A DNA stretch of 64,000 nt from JAMLHH01 sp035515235 (lineage in GTDB: Bacteria > Bacteroidota > Bacteroidia > Chitinophagales > JADIYW01). The stretch is from assembly GCA_035515235.1 (NCBI GenBank), contig DATJBS010000055.1, positions 7,117 to 71,116 on the forward strand. Direction: 5' to 3'. Numbering within the stretch: position 1 is the stretch's first letter; the number at the start of each line of letters is the position of its first letter. This document shows positions 8,834 through 17,074 of this stretch, piece by piece. Made by a program: the position numbers and the translations under genes. The notes under the pieces are model-generated. The model was not told where the DNA came from and ran no database searches. It was given only the letters and a program-made list of their open reading frames with translations.

Positions 8834-8873
8834 AAAAAACTCCTGAGCTAATTCGTTAACTCAGGAGTTTTTA
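8834..8873 (-). terminator. Terminator of the M43 protease gene
   Basis: Arms ACTCCTGAG (8839-8847) and CTCAGGAGT (8860-8868) with a TTCG loop are identical to the hairpin at 6790. On the minus strand the stem is followed by a run of eight T. It lies 26 bp beyond the stop codon of the protease gene. Confidence 0.85.
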
Positions 8874-9268
8874 ATTAGTCACATCTCTAATTTTTACTGA
8901 ATGACTATTCTTCTATTAATGACTTCATTATTGAAGTACAAATTTATCCAATAAATACCTTTGCCATGATTTCTTAAATCAGCTGATATGGTTTGTTTGC
9001 CTTTGAGATTTTTAAGCTCTTGAGAGAATACTTTTTGACCTAAAACATTGATAATTTCTAATGTGGCGTTTTTATTTTCACCGAAGATTTCAATTGTAAA
9101 ACTTCCCTGATTAGGATTTGGATAGACAGATAGCAAGTCAGATTTTGAACGATTACTTATACTTGTAATGATGGACTCGCAATCTTCATCCAATCCATCA
9201 TCTGTAATCGTCCAACCTCTACTCAATAATTGATTTCTAGCTTCAGCTCCTTCTGCTCCGTATTTAAT
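8834..9268. repeat. Direct repeat copy 2: T9SS tail plus terminator
   Basis: Second copy of the 435-bp block at 6785-7219. It covers the terminator and the last ~125 codons of the M43 protease gene. Identity falls off abruptly upstream of 9268, although the protein similarity continues further into the shared BspA-type module. Confidence 0.85.
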
Positions 9269-11182
9269 TTCCTGCGCTTCTAAATTCAAATTATCTGGAG
9301 TCAAAGCATTGTGTGCCCAACCAATCAGAGTTCTATTATAATTTTGGCAATCTAAACCTGAATTTGATAACATATTATCTAATTCTACTTCTTCCTTTAG
9401 ATTCCAATTTCCTAAGGATTGATTAAAGGAAGTAGCATTACTAAACATATAACTCATATCTGCGACACTAGATAAATTGGGTGCATCTAAAGCAGAAACT
9501 TTTAGGTTGATACATCCACTAAATGCTTCTTGGAATGAAGACCAAACAATCTTTCCCCATTGTTCTACATCTATTATTTTTGATTTATCCTCACTTCTAT
9601 AAAATAATATTCGATGTAGCCCATTTTCTTTAGGAGCAATACTCACCCGATAAGTTCCTATTTGTGGAAATGTAAAAGTTGTACTGTATTTATTAGATTG
9701 GAAAATTCCATGAATAGAAGTATCATTTACTTCTTCCCAGTAGATATTATATTCAGAATCACTGTAGCCGGGAAAATAAATTTGATTGTTTTCAGTGACT
9801 CCAAAATTACTCGTTTTCCATACTGTAGTAAAACAAGCTGATGGTTCTAATTTAAAATCAACTGTTTGTTCTTGTTGGTATTTCAAATCATCTACTTGTC
9901 CATTGGGTAATAAAATCTTTAAGTTCAAAGTATTTTCACCATTAACAAGCTCCAAAAAAGGTAATACTAATGTTGTATCTGTATTTGGAAGTAAAGAACC
10001 TGTCCATTTAATTTTGATATCGTCTCCATTATTTTGTGTGTATTGTATTATAAAGGAATGGACAGTGACCTTACCAATATTCCCAACTTTTATTATCGGT
10101 TCTAATTGATTTGCACTACAAATTGTACCAATTGGATTTGAAATTTCTAATAAAGTGATGGCGTTCTCTGCTGAAGGCACACATCCTAATGATTTCAATA
10201 AATTTGCTCTTGGATAAAAATTAAGAGTAGCTCGCATTCTTTCTTTTTGACCTATCGTGAAACGAGCATTTGCAGTAGACACACCACAATAAGACATATA
10301 ATTATATCTTGTATTATCCCAATATCCGTCTGAACTACAAGGATTGCTTGAACCACAATCTTTTTGTTTATGAGGCGGAGTGTCACAGATAAAATCTCCT
10401 TGTGTAGTGCAATCTGAATTCAAAGGGCAAGAAGCATTTCCTCCATCTCCATTAAAAGTGTGAGGAAGATTAAATCCATGCCCTACCTCGTGTGCTAAAG
10501 TGGGTTCTCCATATTTCATATAGTTGCTCCTAATTATTGTCCCATCATAATATAATCCATTAGGATAATAAGCATAACCTGCCCAACCTCCACATATTTT
10601 ATGAACTACCCAGATATTATAATAGTCTAAAACTGGCCAATAACTCAAACTTTTTATTTCATAAAATGAAGCTGAAATGCTTTCACAAGACCCTCCTATT
10701 CCATATTGCTGATAATTTTCTACTGCGCCCCCATCGACTCTATTGATACCTGTGGTAAGATTTCCATCAGGATCTCTTACAGCTAGGCAAAACTCTAATT
10801 GAATATCATTACCATTCCCTATAATATTTCTAAATCTTTCATTCAATCCTCTAATTGCTTCTGTTATTTGAAAATCTGATATATTGCTTCCACTCCCTTC
10901 TGCTTCTCCAAGATGGATGACATGAACCACAACTGGAATCGTATAAACAGTTTGGTCATCAACTATTCGAGCATTTTCTTTATTCTGAATAAAACTTCTA
11001 ATTTCTTCATTTTGCTCTATATACTTCTGTCTGTATTCAAGGTTTGTTTGCAATTCAAAGTTATGTATTACATCAGTACCGCATGGTGTTTGGGCATGGG
11101 AAGTAAATGGGAATGAGAGTAAAACGAAATACACCCATATAAAGTGGTCAAGAAATTGTGGTTTTATTCTCTGTTGATTCAT
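8894..11182 (-). CDS. M43-type zinc metalloprotease with BspA-like module and T9SS sorting domain
   Basis: A 762-residue protein with a signal peptide ending SHAQT. The catalytic site HEVGHGFNLPH at 231-241 fits the extended HExxHxxGxxH zinc motif, with the Met-turn NYMSYCG at 294-300 and several cysteines between, as in M43 cytophagalysin/pappalysin-like peptidases. A beta domain (340-440) follows, then a BspA-type module from 449 with its conserved start (CFTTVWKTSNFG) but only about one and a half repeats, and a type IX sorting tail. It is a secreted protease; the BspA part may position it at a surface. Substrate unknown. Confidence 0.9.
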   Translation of the reverse strand: MNQQRIKPQFLDHFIWVYFVLLSFPFTSHAQTPCGTDVIHNFELQTNLEYRQKYIEQNEEIRSFIQNKENARIVDDQTVYTIPVVVHVIHLGEAEGSGSNISDFQITEAIRGLNERFRNIIGNGNDIQLEFCLAVRDPDGNLTTGINRVDGGAVENYQQYGIGGSCESISASFYEIKSLSYWPVLDYYNIWVVHKICGGWAGYAYYPNGLYYDGTIIRSNYMKYGEPTLAHEVGHGFNLPHTFNGDGGNASCPLNSDCTTQGDFICDTPPHKQKDCGSSNPCSSDGYWDNTRYNYMSYCGVSTANARFTIGQKERMRATLNFYPRANLLKSLGCVPSAENAITLLEISNPIGTICSANQLEPIIKVGNIGKVTVHSFIIQYTQNNGDDIKIKWTGSLLPNTDTTLVLPFLELVNGENTLNLKILLPNGQVDDLKYQQEQTVDFKLEPSACFTTVWKTSNFGVTENNQIYFPGYSDSEYNIYWEEVNDTSIHGIFQSNKYSTTFTFPQIGTYRVSIAPKENGLHRILFYRSEDKSKIIDVEQWGKIVWSSFQEAFSGCINLKVSALDAPNLSSVADMSYMFSNATSFNQSLGNWNLKEEVELDNMLSNSGLDCQNYNRTLIGWAHNALTPDNLNLEAQEIKYGAEGAEARNQLLSRGWTITDDGLDEDCESIITSISNRSKSDLLSVYPNPNQGSFTIEIFGENKNATLEIINVLGQKVFSQELKNLKGKQTISADLRNHGKGIYWINLYFNNEVINRRIVIQ

Positions 11183-11290
11183 GTCTTTAAGATCTTTTGG
11201 AGTTTACATGACAAACTATCATGATTATTATAAATACTCATGAATGATTCTAATATAATTCTATTTTTTCAAATTACTTTAATCCAACAA

Positions 11291-11320
11291 AAAAGGGTTG
11301 CTATTTACAGCAACCCTTCT
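11291..11320 (-). terminator. Terminator of the A-type Fe-S carrier gene
   Basis: Perfect 10-bp stem AAGGGTTGCT (11293-11302) / AGCAACCCTT (11309-11318) with a 6-nt loop. On the minus strand it runs into a T tract. It lies about 20 bp beyond the stop codon. Confidence 0.85.
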
Positions 11321-11340
11321 ATATTTTTAGAAATTAATCT

Positions 11341-11667
11341 CTACAAACTAAAACTCTCTCCACAACTACAAGTTCTGGATGCATTGGGATTTTCAAAGAA
11401 AAAACCTTTCCCTTCTAAACCTTCAGAAAACTCTAACGTAGTCCCTAAAAGATATAACATGCTTTTAGGATCAACAATAATTTTCATTCCTTTATCTTCA
11501 AAAACTTCATCGCCTTTACGATATTCATTATCGAAGTTCATATTATAAGAAAGCCCTGAACAACCTCCACTTGACACTGAAACTCTAATAAAATGATCTG
11601 GAGTCAGCTGATCTTGAACCCAAATATCTTCGACTCTCTTTTTGGCTTTATCACTGATAAATATCAT
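11341..11667 (-). CDS. A-type iron-sulfur cluster carrier (HesB/IscA/SufA family)
   Basis: A 108-residue protein with the three invariant cysteines in SVSSGGCSGLSY and near the C-terminus in RTCSCGESFSL (CxC). These bind and hand over Fe-S clusters to apo-proteins in the cytoplasm. The length is normal for the family. No other isc or suf gene is nearby, so it is a stand-alone carrier. A perfect TAGATTTG promoter box lies only 4 nt before the ATG. Confidence 0.92.
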   Translation of the reverse strand: MIFISDKAKKRVEDIWVQDQLTPDHFIRVSVSSGGCSGLSYNMNFDNEYRKGDEVFEDKGMKIIVDPKSMLYLLGTTLEFSEGLEGKGFFFENPNASRTCSCGESFSL

Positions 11668-11671
11668 AATA

Positions 11672-11679
11672 CAAATCTA
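11672..11679 (-). promoter_or_regulatory. TAnnTTTG promoter box directly before the Fe-S carrier gene
   Basis: On the minus strand the sequence is TAGATTTG-TATT-ATG, an exact match to the Bacteroidota -7 element. No TTG was seen 17-23 nt upstream. If used, transcription would start at or beside the start codon, giving a leaderless mRNA. Confidence 0.4.
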
Positions 11680-11820
11680 ACAGATTATTGTGTGAAATGT
11701 TTATTGAATCTCCAATTTAAAAAATTGAGTTTTTATAATTTTATAAGCTAAGAATTTGAACAATGGACTAGATTTCGTTTGAATACTGCTCAAGTAATTC
11801 TTATAGAAGTCTAATTAAAT

Positions 11821-12273
11821 TTATACAATAGAATTTAATATCGTTAAAATTTCATTACCAAATTTTGCGATTTTATGTTCGCCAAATCCTTTAATCTTAA
11901 TGAGTTCTTCAAGTGTCTTTGGTTTTAATTTAGCAACGTTCATTAATTCATTATTATGACAAACAATAAAACTCGGCATATTTATTTCAAAGGCTTTATT
12001 AGATCGCCATTGCTTTAAAACTTCATAAATTCGCTCTTCATCAACTGATAATTCTATTTCAGATGTCACGGAATGTTTGGATAAATTTAAGTCTGTATTT
12101 ATCACTTTTTGTTCATTATAAAAAACCAATACAGACCAATAATTTGGTAATCCACTAATAAGTTGAGTTGAAGTTTTAATAATTTTTATGCTGTCCAAAA
12201 AATCATTCAAAATGTCTTGGTCAGATAGTAAGTTTTCTTTTGTTAATCTAATATGGAAAACTTTAACCTTCAT
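11821..12273 (-). CDS. HRDC domain-containing protein
   Basis: A 150-residue protein. The last ~75 residues form an HRDC fold: VLKQWRSNKAFEINMPSFIV, LMNVAKLKPKTLEELIKIKG, and a FGEHKIAKFGNEILTIL helix. HRDC domains bind nucleic acid and are normally attached to RecQ helicases or RNase D; here there is no helicase or nuclease domain. The N-terminal half (FHIRLTKENLLSDQD) resembles other Bacteroidota stand-alone HRDC proteins. It starts 21 bp after galE and probably shares its transcript. Confidence 0.82.
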   Translation of the reverse strand: MKVKVFHIRLTKENLLSDQDILNDFLDSIKIIKTSTQLISGLPNYWSVLVFYNEQKVINTDLNLSKHSVTSEIELSVDEERIYEVLKQWRSNKAFEINMPSFIVCHNNELMNVAKLKPKTLEELIKIKGFGEHKIAKFGNEILTILNSIV

Positions 12274-12294
12274 AGCTTACACTTTTTTTAATTA

Positions 12295-13323
12295 CTAATC
12301 GTTGTTCGCCATTTTCTTTTCCCAATTCCAAGCAGTCAGCATCATCTCATCAATATTATATTTCAAAGCCCAACCTAATTCTCTTTTTGCTTTAGTATTA
12401 TCCGCATAAACTTCTATCACATCACCTGCTCTACGTGGACCTATAACATAATTCAGTTTAACTTCGGCAGCTTTTTCAAATGCTTGGATAGCTTCTAAAA
12501 CTGAAACACCATTTCCAGTACCTAGATTAAAGATTTCTGGTTGAGTTAGTTTTTCATTTTTTATTAAATATTGAATAGCTAATGTATGTGCGTGAGCAAT
12601 ATCGCAAACATGAATATAATCTCTCACACAAGAACCATCTCTCGTAGGGTAATCATCTCCAAACACAGTCAATTTCTCTCTTTTTCCAATTGCTGTTTGT
12701 GTAATAAATGGAACTAAGTTATTGGGAACATCAATAGGAGTTTCACCAATAATTGCAGAAGGATGAGCCCCAACAGGGTTGAAGTATCTTAAGATAACAG
12801 TATTTACATTTGTCGCTTTTGTGACATCTTGTAGGACATCTTCCCCATGCTGTTTCGTCCGTGCATAGGCGCACTGAGCTTCTTTAAACTCTGTCGACTC
12901 TGTAACAGGCAAAGTATCTACTAATCCGTAAACCGAACAAGAAGAAGAAAATACAAAATTTGGAATTGCATATTTCTCTACACCTTCTAAAAGATGAAAA
13001 AGGCTGTCCATATTGTTTTTATAGTACAATAATGGCTTTTCTGTAGATTCTGGTACTGACTTGTATGCAGCAAAATGAATTACTCCTATAGCGTCTGAAT
13101 GTTTTTCTAGAGCTTGCAAAGTGGCTGCTCTATCCGTCAAGTCTACTTCTTCTTGAACAAAAGTCTTACCTGTAATCTCTTCAATGCCTAAGTAGCTGTT
13201 TTTATTTGAACGGCTCAAATTATCAATAGATACGACATCAAATCCATTTTGAATTAAATCTACAATCGTATGCGAACCTATATACCCACAGCCTCCTGTG
13301 ACAATTACTTTTTTAAAAGACAT
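12295..13323 (-). CDS. galE: UDP-glucose 4-epimerase
   Basis: A 342-residue short-chain dehydrogenase-fold enzyme interconverting UDP-glucose and UDP-galactose with bound NAD. Visible motifs are VTGGCGYIGSH (NAD binding), SSSCSVYG, YARTK (Tyr-x3-Lys active site) and RYFNPVGAHPS. The frame extends one codon further to a TTG at 13326; ATG at 13323 is preferred. The gap to rfbA is 5 bp, so both are probably co-transcribed and supply activated sugars for surface glycans. Confidence 0.95.
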   Translation of the reverse strand: MSFKKVIVTGGCGYIGSHTIVDLIQNGFDVVSIDNLSRSNKNSYLGIEEITGKTFVQEEVDLTDRAATLQALEKHSDAIGVIHFAAYKSVPESTEKPLLYYKNNMDSLFHLLEGVEKYAIPNFVFSSSCSVYGLVDTLPVTESTEFKEAQCAYARTKQHGEDVLQDVTKATNVNTVILRYFNPVGAHPSAIIGETPIDVPNNLVPFITQTAIGKREKLTVFGDDYPTRDGSCVRDYIHVCDIAHAHTLAIQYLIKNEKLTQPEIFNLGTGNGVSVLEAIQAFEKAAEVKLNYVIGPRRAGDVIEVYADNTKAKRELGWALKYNIDEMMLTAWNWEKKMANND

Positions 13324-13328
13324 CAATT

Positions 13329-14189
13329 TTACTTTATAATATTTAGTAAATATCTACCGTACCCACTTTTTAATAATGGAGTAGCTATCTCTTTCAAATG
13401 CTCAGCATTGATAAACCCTTTTCTATACGCTACCTCTTCTATACATCCTATTTTCAAACCTTGTCGCTGTTCTATTACTTGTACAAATTGCGAAGCTTGC
13501 ATCAATGAATCAAAAGTTCCAGTATCTAACCAAGCAGTGCCTCTGTCTAAAATAGAAACTTTCAGTTTTTTTCTTCTTAAATATTCTTTATTGACATCCG
13601 TGATTTCATATTCTCCTCTTGGACTAGGTTCAAGATTTTCTGCTATCTCAATCACATCATTATCATAAAAATATAAGCCGGGCACTGCATAATTTGATTT
13701 AGGCTGCTCGGGTTTCTCTTCAATAGATAACGCATTATAGTTTTCATCAAAATCTACTACTCCATATCTTTCTGGATCAGATACATGATATGCATATATA
13801 ATTCCACCGTCAGGATTATTATTGGCTTCTAGTAATTGACCCAATCTACTTCCGTAAAAGATATTATCTCCAAGTACTAAAGCAACTTTGTCTTTGCCAA
13901 TAAATTCTTTACCGATAACAAATGCCTGTGATAACCCATTAGGAACTTCCTGTACTTTATATTGAAAATCACAACCATAAATACTTCCGTCTCCTAATAA
14001 TTTTTGAAAATTAGGTAAGTCTTGTGGAGTAGAAATGATTAATATTTCACGAATACCTGCCATCATCAAAACCGAAAGTGGATAATATATCATCGGCTTA
14101 TCATAAATAGGCATGAGTTGTTTACTGATAGCAAAAGTGATCGGATACAAACGAGTTCCAGACCCTCCGGCCAAAATGATACCTTTCAT
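13329..14189 (-). CDS. rfbA: Glucose-1-phosphate thymidylyltransferase
   Basis: A 286-residue nucleotidyltransferase starting MKGIILAGGSGTRLYPIT, followed by SKQLMPIYDKPMIYYPL and LVLGDNIFYG. These are the nucleotide-binding, sugar-phosphate and metal-binding signatures of RmlA/RfbA, which makes dTDP-glucose, the first step towards dTDP-rhamnose and related sugars. No rmlB, C or D is adjacent; the partner here is galE. A promoter TTG-19-TATTTTTA ends 4 nt before the ATG. Confidence 0.95.
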   Translation of the reverse strand: MKGIILAGGSGTRLYPITFAISKQLMPIYDKPMIYYPLSVLMMAGIREILIISTPQDLPNFQKLLGDGSIYGCDFQYKVQEVPNGLSQAFVIGKEFIGKDKVALVLGDNIFYGSRLGQLLEANNNPDGGIIYAYHVSDPERYGVVDFDENYNALSIEEKPEQPKSNYAVPGLYFYDNDVIEIAENLEPSPRGEYEITDVNKEYLRRKKLKVSILDRGTAWLDTGTFDSLMQASQFVQVIEQRQGLKIGCIEEVAYRKGFINAEHLKEIATPLLKSGYGRYLLNIIK

Positions 14190-14193
14190 GAAA

Positions 14194-14223
14194 TAAAAAT
14201 AGCATTGTTAAATCAGTTTTCAA
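14194..14223 (-). promoter_or_regulatory. Candidate promoter of rfbA-galE-HRDC, possibly leaderless
   Basis: Read on the minus strand: TTG (14223-14221), a 19-nt spacer, TATTTTTA (14201-14194), then TTTC and the rfbA ATG. The -7 element differs from TAnnTTTG only in the last base. Transcription would begin at or next to the start codon. Confidence 0.45.
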
Positions 14224-14669
14224 TGTAATTTGTAATAAGAGATCGTTTTGATGTAATAAATTTTCATACTACTCTATTATATACAACAACACATCACAGG
14301 CTTCTTCATTTTGTATTAAAAGAACTTCTTGTACAAACTAAACTATTATATATGTCTCGTGGAACTTTTTAGAAAAAACTGTAGTTTATAACTGTCCATG
14401 AGAAAATTTTCTACTTTTTACATGATGGTATTTTATTATAAATATTAGCTCCTAAACTCTCTTTAGACTGACTTGACTTGCAAGGTTGCTTGCTTCTACG
14501 GAATAATTATGTCCGAATCTAAAAAAAGCAAACTTCTACAAGTCATTAGATATTCCATTTGAAAAAATGGCTAGAGAGTTCTTTGACATTTAGATACTGC
14601 CAGAATGAAACGTTTCATTCCAAGTAAAGCTGTATCGTTTTATTTGTTTAAAATACTAAATCAAAAAAC
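14224..14669. other. Intergenic region between divergent rfbA and the 90-residue unknown gene
   Basis: No gene on either strand. Beyond the rfbA promoter it holds a near-palindrome around 14499-14515 (CGGAATAATTATGTCCG), a TTTGACATTTAGATAC stretch at 14583-14598, and the perfect 18-bp palindrome at 14603-14620. The last 90 bp is therefore likely the control region of the downstream gene. Confidence 0.5.
14603..14620. promoter_or_regulatory. Perfect 18-bp palindrome, candidate operator
   Basis: GAATGAAACGTTTCATTC is its own reverse complement with no spacer. It lies 49 bp upstream of the ATG at 14670, just after a TTTGACA-like stretch, and has no following U-tract, so it is not a terminator. 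This is the geometry of a site for a dimeric helix-turn-helix regulator. The regulator is unknown. Confidence 0.55.
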
Positions 14670-14942
14670 ATGAATCAAGATGAAAAAGTAAACGCAGAAA
14701 AAAGCTCTACACCTTCTCGTACTATCGGTGGCATTCCTATTCACAATATTACTAAAGATAGCTTTCAGATGAAAAAAATAAGATGGTCAAAAGCTGAAAT
14801 AAATCTTTACCTCTCAAATCTTCCCGAATATATCACATTAGAAAAAAGATATAAAAATGGAGAAATCTCATTTAATGAAGGGATTAATGAAACAAGAAGA
14901 ATCCAAGCTGAATACGATGATCAATTCTACAGTTACTATTAA
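14670..14942 (+). CDS. Hypothetical 90-residue protein
   Basis: A soluble, charged 90-residue protein with no signal or membrane segment. The N-terminus is polar and Ser/Thr-rich, followed by a helical part (RWSKAEINLYLSNLPEYITLEKRYKNG) and an acidic, Tyr-rich end (YDDQFYSYY). I do not recognise a family. Support for a real gene is its own terminator, the palindrome upstream, codon use like its neighbours, and an A-rich stretch before the ATG. Confidence 0.65.
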   Translation: MNQDEKVNAEKSSTPSRTIGGIPIHNITKDSFQMKKIRWSKAEINLYLSNLPEYITLEKRYKNGEISFNEGINETRRIQAEYDDQFYSYY

Positions 14943-14966
14943 AATTTAATAAGGTATCATATTATG

Positions 14967-15000
14967 AAGCCGTATAGATTAAGTCTGTGCGGCTTTTTTG
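14967..15000 (+). terminator. Terminator of the 90-residue gene
   Basis: AGCCGTATAGA (14968-14978) pairs with TCTGTGCGGCT (14984-14994), including two G-U pairs, around a 5-nt loop. A T-tract follows. It is placed 25 bp beyond the stop codon. Confidence 0.8.
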
Positions 15001-15245
15001 TTTTAATGAACACCTTACAATTATTACACTTTTGAATAAGAATCTTCAAAGCTCTTTCAAGCAACCATTCTTAAAAATCATTAATCTAATCCCATATTCT
15101 ACAATAAAACAGCACTTTTATGCTGCATTTTGATCTATTTAATAAAAACTACTATTTATTATCACTATGTTAACAAATTAACTTATCTTATCTTTAAATT
15201 GTCTTAAATTTACAAGAATCAATACAATCAAACTAACGCAAAATT
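15001..15245. other. Leader region of the two-component operon
   Basis: AT-rich, no gene. A possible -7 box TATCTTTA occurs around 15187 without a convincing TTG partner. The promoter of the response regulator-kinase pair must lie here. Confidence 0.35.
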
Positions 15246-15941
15246 ATGTCAGATAAAAATTTTAAAGTTCTCATAGTAGATGACGAACAAGATGTTTTAG
15301 AATTCTTAAGTTACAATCTTAGTAAAGAAGGATTCGAAGTTTTCAAAGCTGATAATGGTAAAACTGGAGTAGAAATTGCAAAAAAGGAGAATCCAGATAT
15401 TATTTTATTGGACGTGATGATGCCTGAAATGGATGGTATTGAAACTTGCAGAACTCTAAGAGAATTGCCTCAATTTGAAAATACTATTATTGCATTTTTA
15501 ACTGCGCGCACAGAAGATTATTCTCAAATAGCTGGTTTTGAAACAGGAGCAGATGATTATATCAGCAAACCTATTAAGCCTAGAGTATTAATCAGCAGAC
15601 TTAAAGCATTATTAAGAAGATATGATTCTAAAGAATCAAAAAGCACTACTATTAATGCTGGAAATATCACTATTGACAGAGAAAGATATCTAATTACTTT
15701 CAATGGCGTAGAGATGGCTGTTCCACGTAAAGAATTTGAACTGATCTTTTTATTAGCATCTAAACCTGGTAAAGTTTTCAAAAGAGAAGAAATTCTAAAT
15801 GAAATCTGGGGTAGAGATATTATTGTAGGAGATAGAACAATCGATGTTCATATTAGAAAGCTTCGTGAGAAATTAGGCGAAGAGCTCATTAAAACAGTGA
15901 AAGGTATCGGTTACAAATTTGAAGAGCAACCAGTACAATGA
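15246..15941 (+). CDS. OmpR/PhoB-type response regulator
   Basis: A 231-residue transcription factor. The receiver domain (1-120) has D12/D13, the phospho-acceptor D56 in LLDVMMPEMDG, T86 in FLTAR and K108 in ISKPI. The winged-helix DNA-binding domain occupies about 130-227 (RKEFELIFLLASKPGKVFKREEIL, TIDVHIRKLREKLG, GIGYKF). It overlaps the kinase gene by 4 bp (ATGA), so the two form a coupled pair. The PhoB resemblance does not prove a phosphate signal. Confidence 0.93.
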   Translation: MSDKNFKVLIVDDEQDVLEFLSYNLSKEGFEVFKADNGKTGVEIAKKENPDIILLDVMMPEMDGIETCRTLRELPQFENTIIAFLTARTEDYSQIAGFETGADDYISKPIKPRVLISRLKALLRRYDSKESKSTTINAGNITIDRERYLITFNGVEMAVPRKEFELIFLLASKPGKVFKREEILNEIWGRDIIVGDRTIDVHIRKLREKLGEELIKTVKGIGYKFEEQPVQ

Positions 15942-17020
15942 TAAGAAGGCAATTAACTCCTAATACAATTGCCATATCCACTAGTATCTTTGTTTCCTTA
16001 GTGAGTACTTTGGCTTTATTTCTATTGAATGGAATTTTAAAGCTGAAGTTGCCCGTCTATTTCTATATGATTCAGTATATGTCTGTTTTTGTTATCTCTT
16101 TGGTGACATTCAGATTTACACTGATGAAGTTTATATATGACAAGTTAAAAATCATCTATAAAACCATTGGTAAGCCTTTAAAATTCCAGAAGGAAATCCA
16201 CAATAATCTAAATTCCAATGTAATGCGATCTGTGGAAAGAGATGTAGGGGAATGGGCTATCAATAAAAACAAGCAAATCCGAGAACTTCGCAAGATGGAA
16301 ACCTATAGAAAAGAATTCGTAGGTAACGTATCGCATGAATTGAGAACTCCCATCTTCAATGCTCAAGGTTATATAGAAACACTTATTGATGGAGTAGAAG
16401 ATCCTGTCAAAGCTCAACAGTTTCTTGAAAAAGCTTTATCAAATGTAGAGCGATTAGATGCTATTGTTTCTGATCTTTTAGAAATTTCTAAATTCGAAGC
16501 AGGTCAGATTCACTTAGAGAAAAAAGCTTTTGATATTATAGCATTGTGTAACAAAGTGTTTTTCCAATACCAACACATGGCTACGGAGAATGATGCTTCA
16601 ATGAAGATTGACTATAAATTCAAAAACTTATACGTCTGGGGCGACCCAAAAAGAATCACCCAAGTCATGGAGAACCTTGTTTCAAATGCAATTAAATATG
16701 GCAAAAAAGGAGGAACTACCATTGTCCGTTTTTATGATTTAGATGATACTATTATTGTAGAAGTCAATGATGATGGACCAGGAATTACAGACGAGTATTT
16801 ACATAGAGTATTTGAGCGCTTTTTCAGAGCAGACAAAAGCCGCTCTCGAACAATTGGAGGAACGGGGCTAGGTCTATCAATTGTAAGAAACATTATAGAA
16901 GCACACGATCAAAGTATTACGGTAAGAAGCGAAATTGGAGTAGGAACTACATTTAGCTTTACCATTGAAAAAGCCAATCAAGAAGCTATCACATTAGCTC
17001 AAAGTTCTATCATACAATAA
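15938..17020 (+). CDS. Membrane sensor histidine kinase, PhoR-like
   Basis: A 360-residue kinase. Two membrane segments (about 11-31 and 41-63) enclose only a very short external loop, so the stimulus is probably sensed in or near the membrane. No PAS domain is visible. The phospho-acceptor is H133 in NVSHELRTPIF. The ATPase domain has ENLVSNAIKYG (N box), VNDDGPGI (G1), FERFFRADKSRS (F box) and GGTGLGLSIV (G2). Its partner is the upstream regulator; a bidirectional terminator follows. Confidence 0.93.
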   Translation: MIRRQLTPNTIAISTSIFVSLVSTLALFLLNGILKLKLPVYFYMIQYMSVFVISLVTFRFTLMKFIYDKLKIIYKTIGKPLKFQKEIHNNLNSNVMRSVERDVGEWAINKNKQIRELRKMETYRKEFVGNVSHELRTPIFNAQGYIETLIDGVEDPVKAQQFLEKALSNVERLDAIVSDLLEISKFEAGQIHLEKKAFDIIALCNKVFFQYQHMATENDASMKIDYKFKNLYVWGDPKRITQVMENLVSNAIKYGKKGGTTIVRFYDLDDTIIVEVNDDGPGITDEYLHRVFERFFRADKSRSRTIGGTGLGLSIVRNIIEAHDQSITVRSEIGVGTTFSFTIEKANQEAITLAQSSIIQ

Positions 17021-17051
17021 AAAAAGCCAAAGCATTTCTGCTTTGGCTTTT
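17021..17051. terminator. Bidirectional hairpin terminator
   Basis: Perfect 13-bp stem AAAAGCCAAAGCA (17022-17034) / TGCTTTGGCTTTT (17039-17051) with a TTTC loop. It serves the kinase (plus) and the exported protein (minus) from convergent sides. Confidence 0.9.
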
Positions 17052-17074
17052 CTCTTATTTACTATATTTTTTTA

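Noticed and set aside
14224..14669. rRNA or tRNA gene suggested by TTCTTTGACAT, which also occurs before rRNA operons in this phylum
   Set aside because: No cloverleaf or rRNA sequence follows; a protein gene does.
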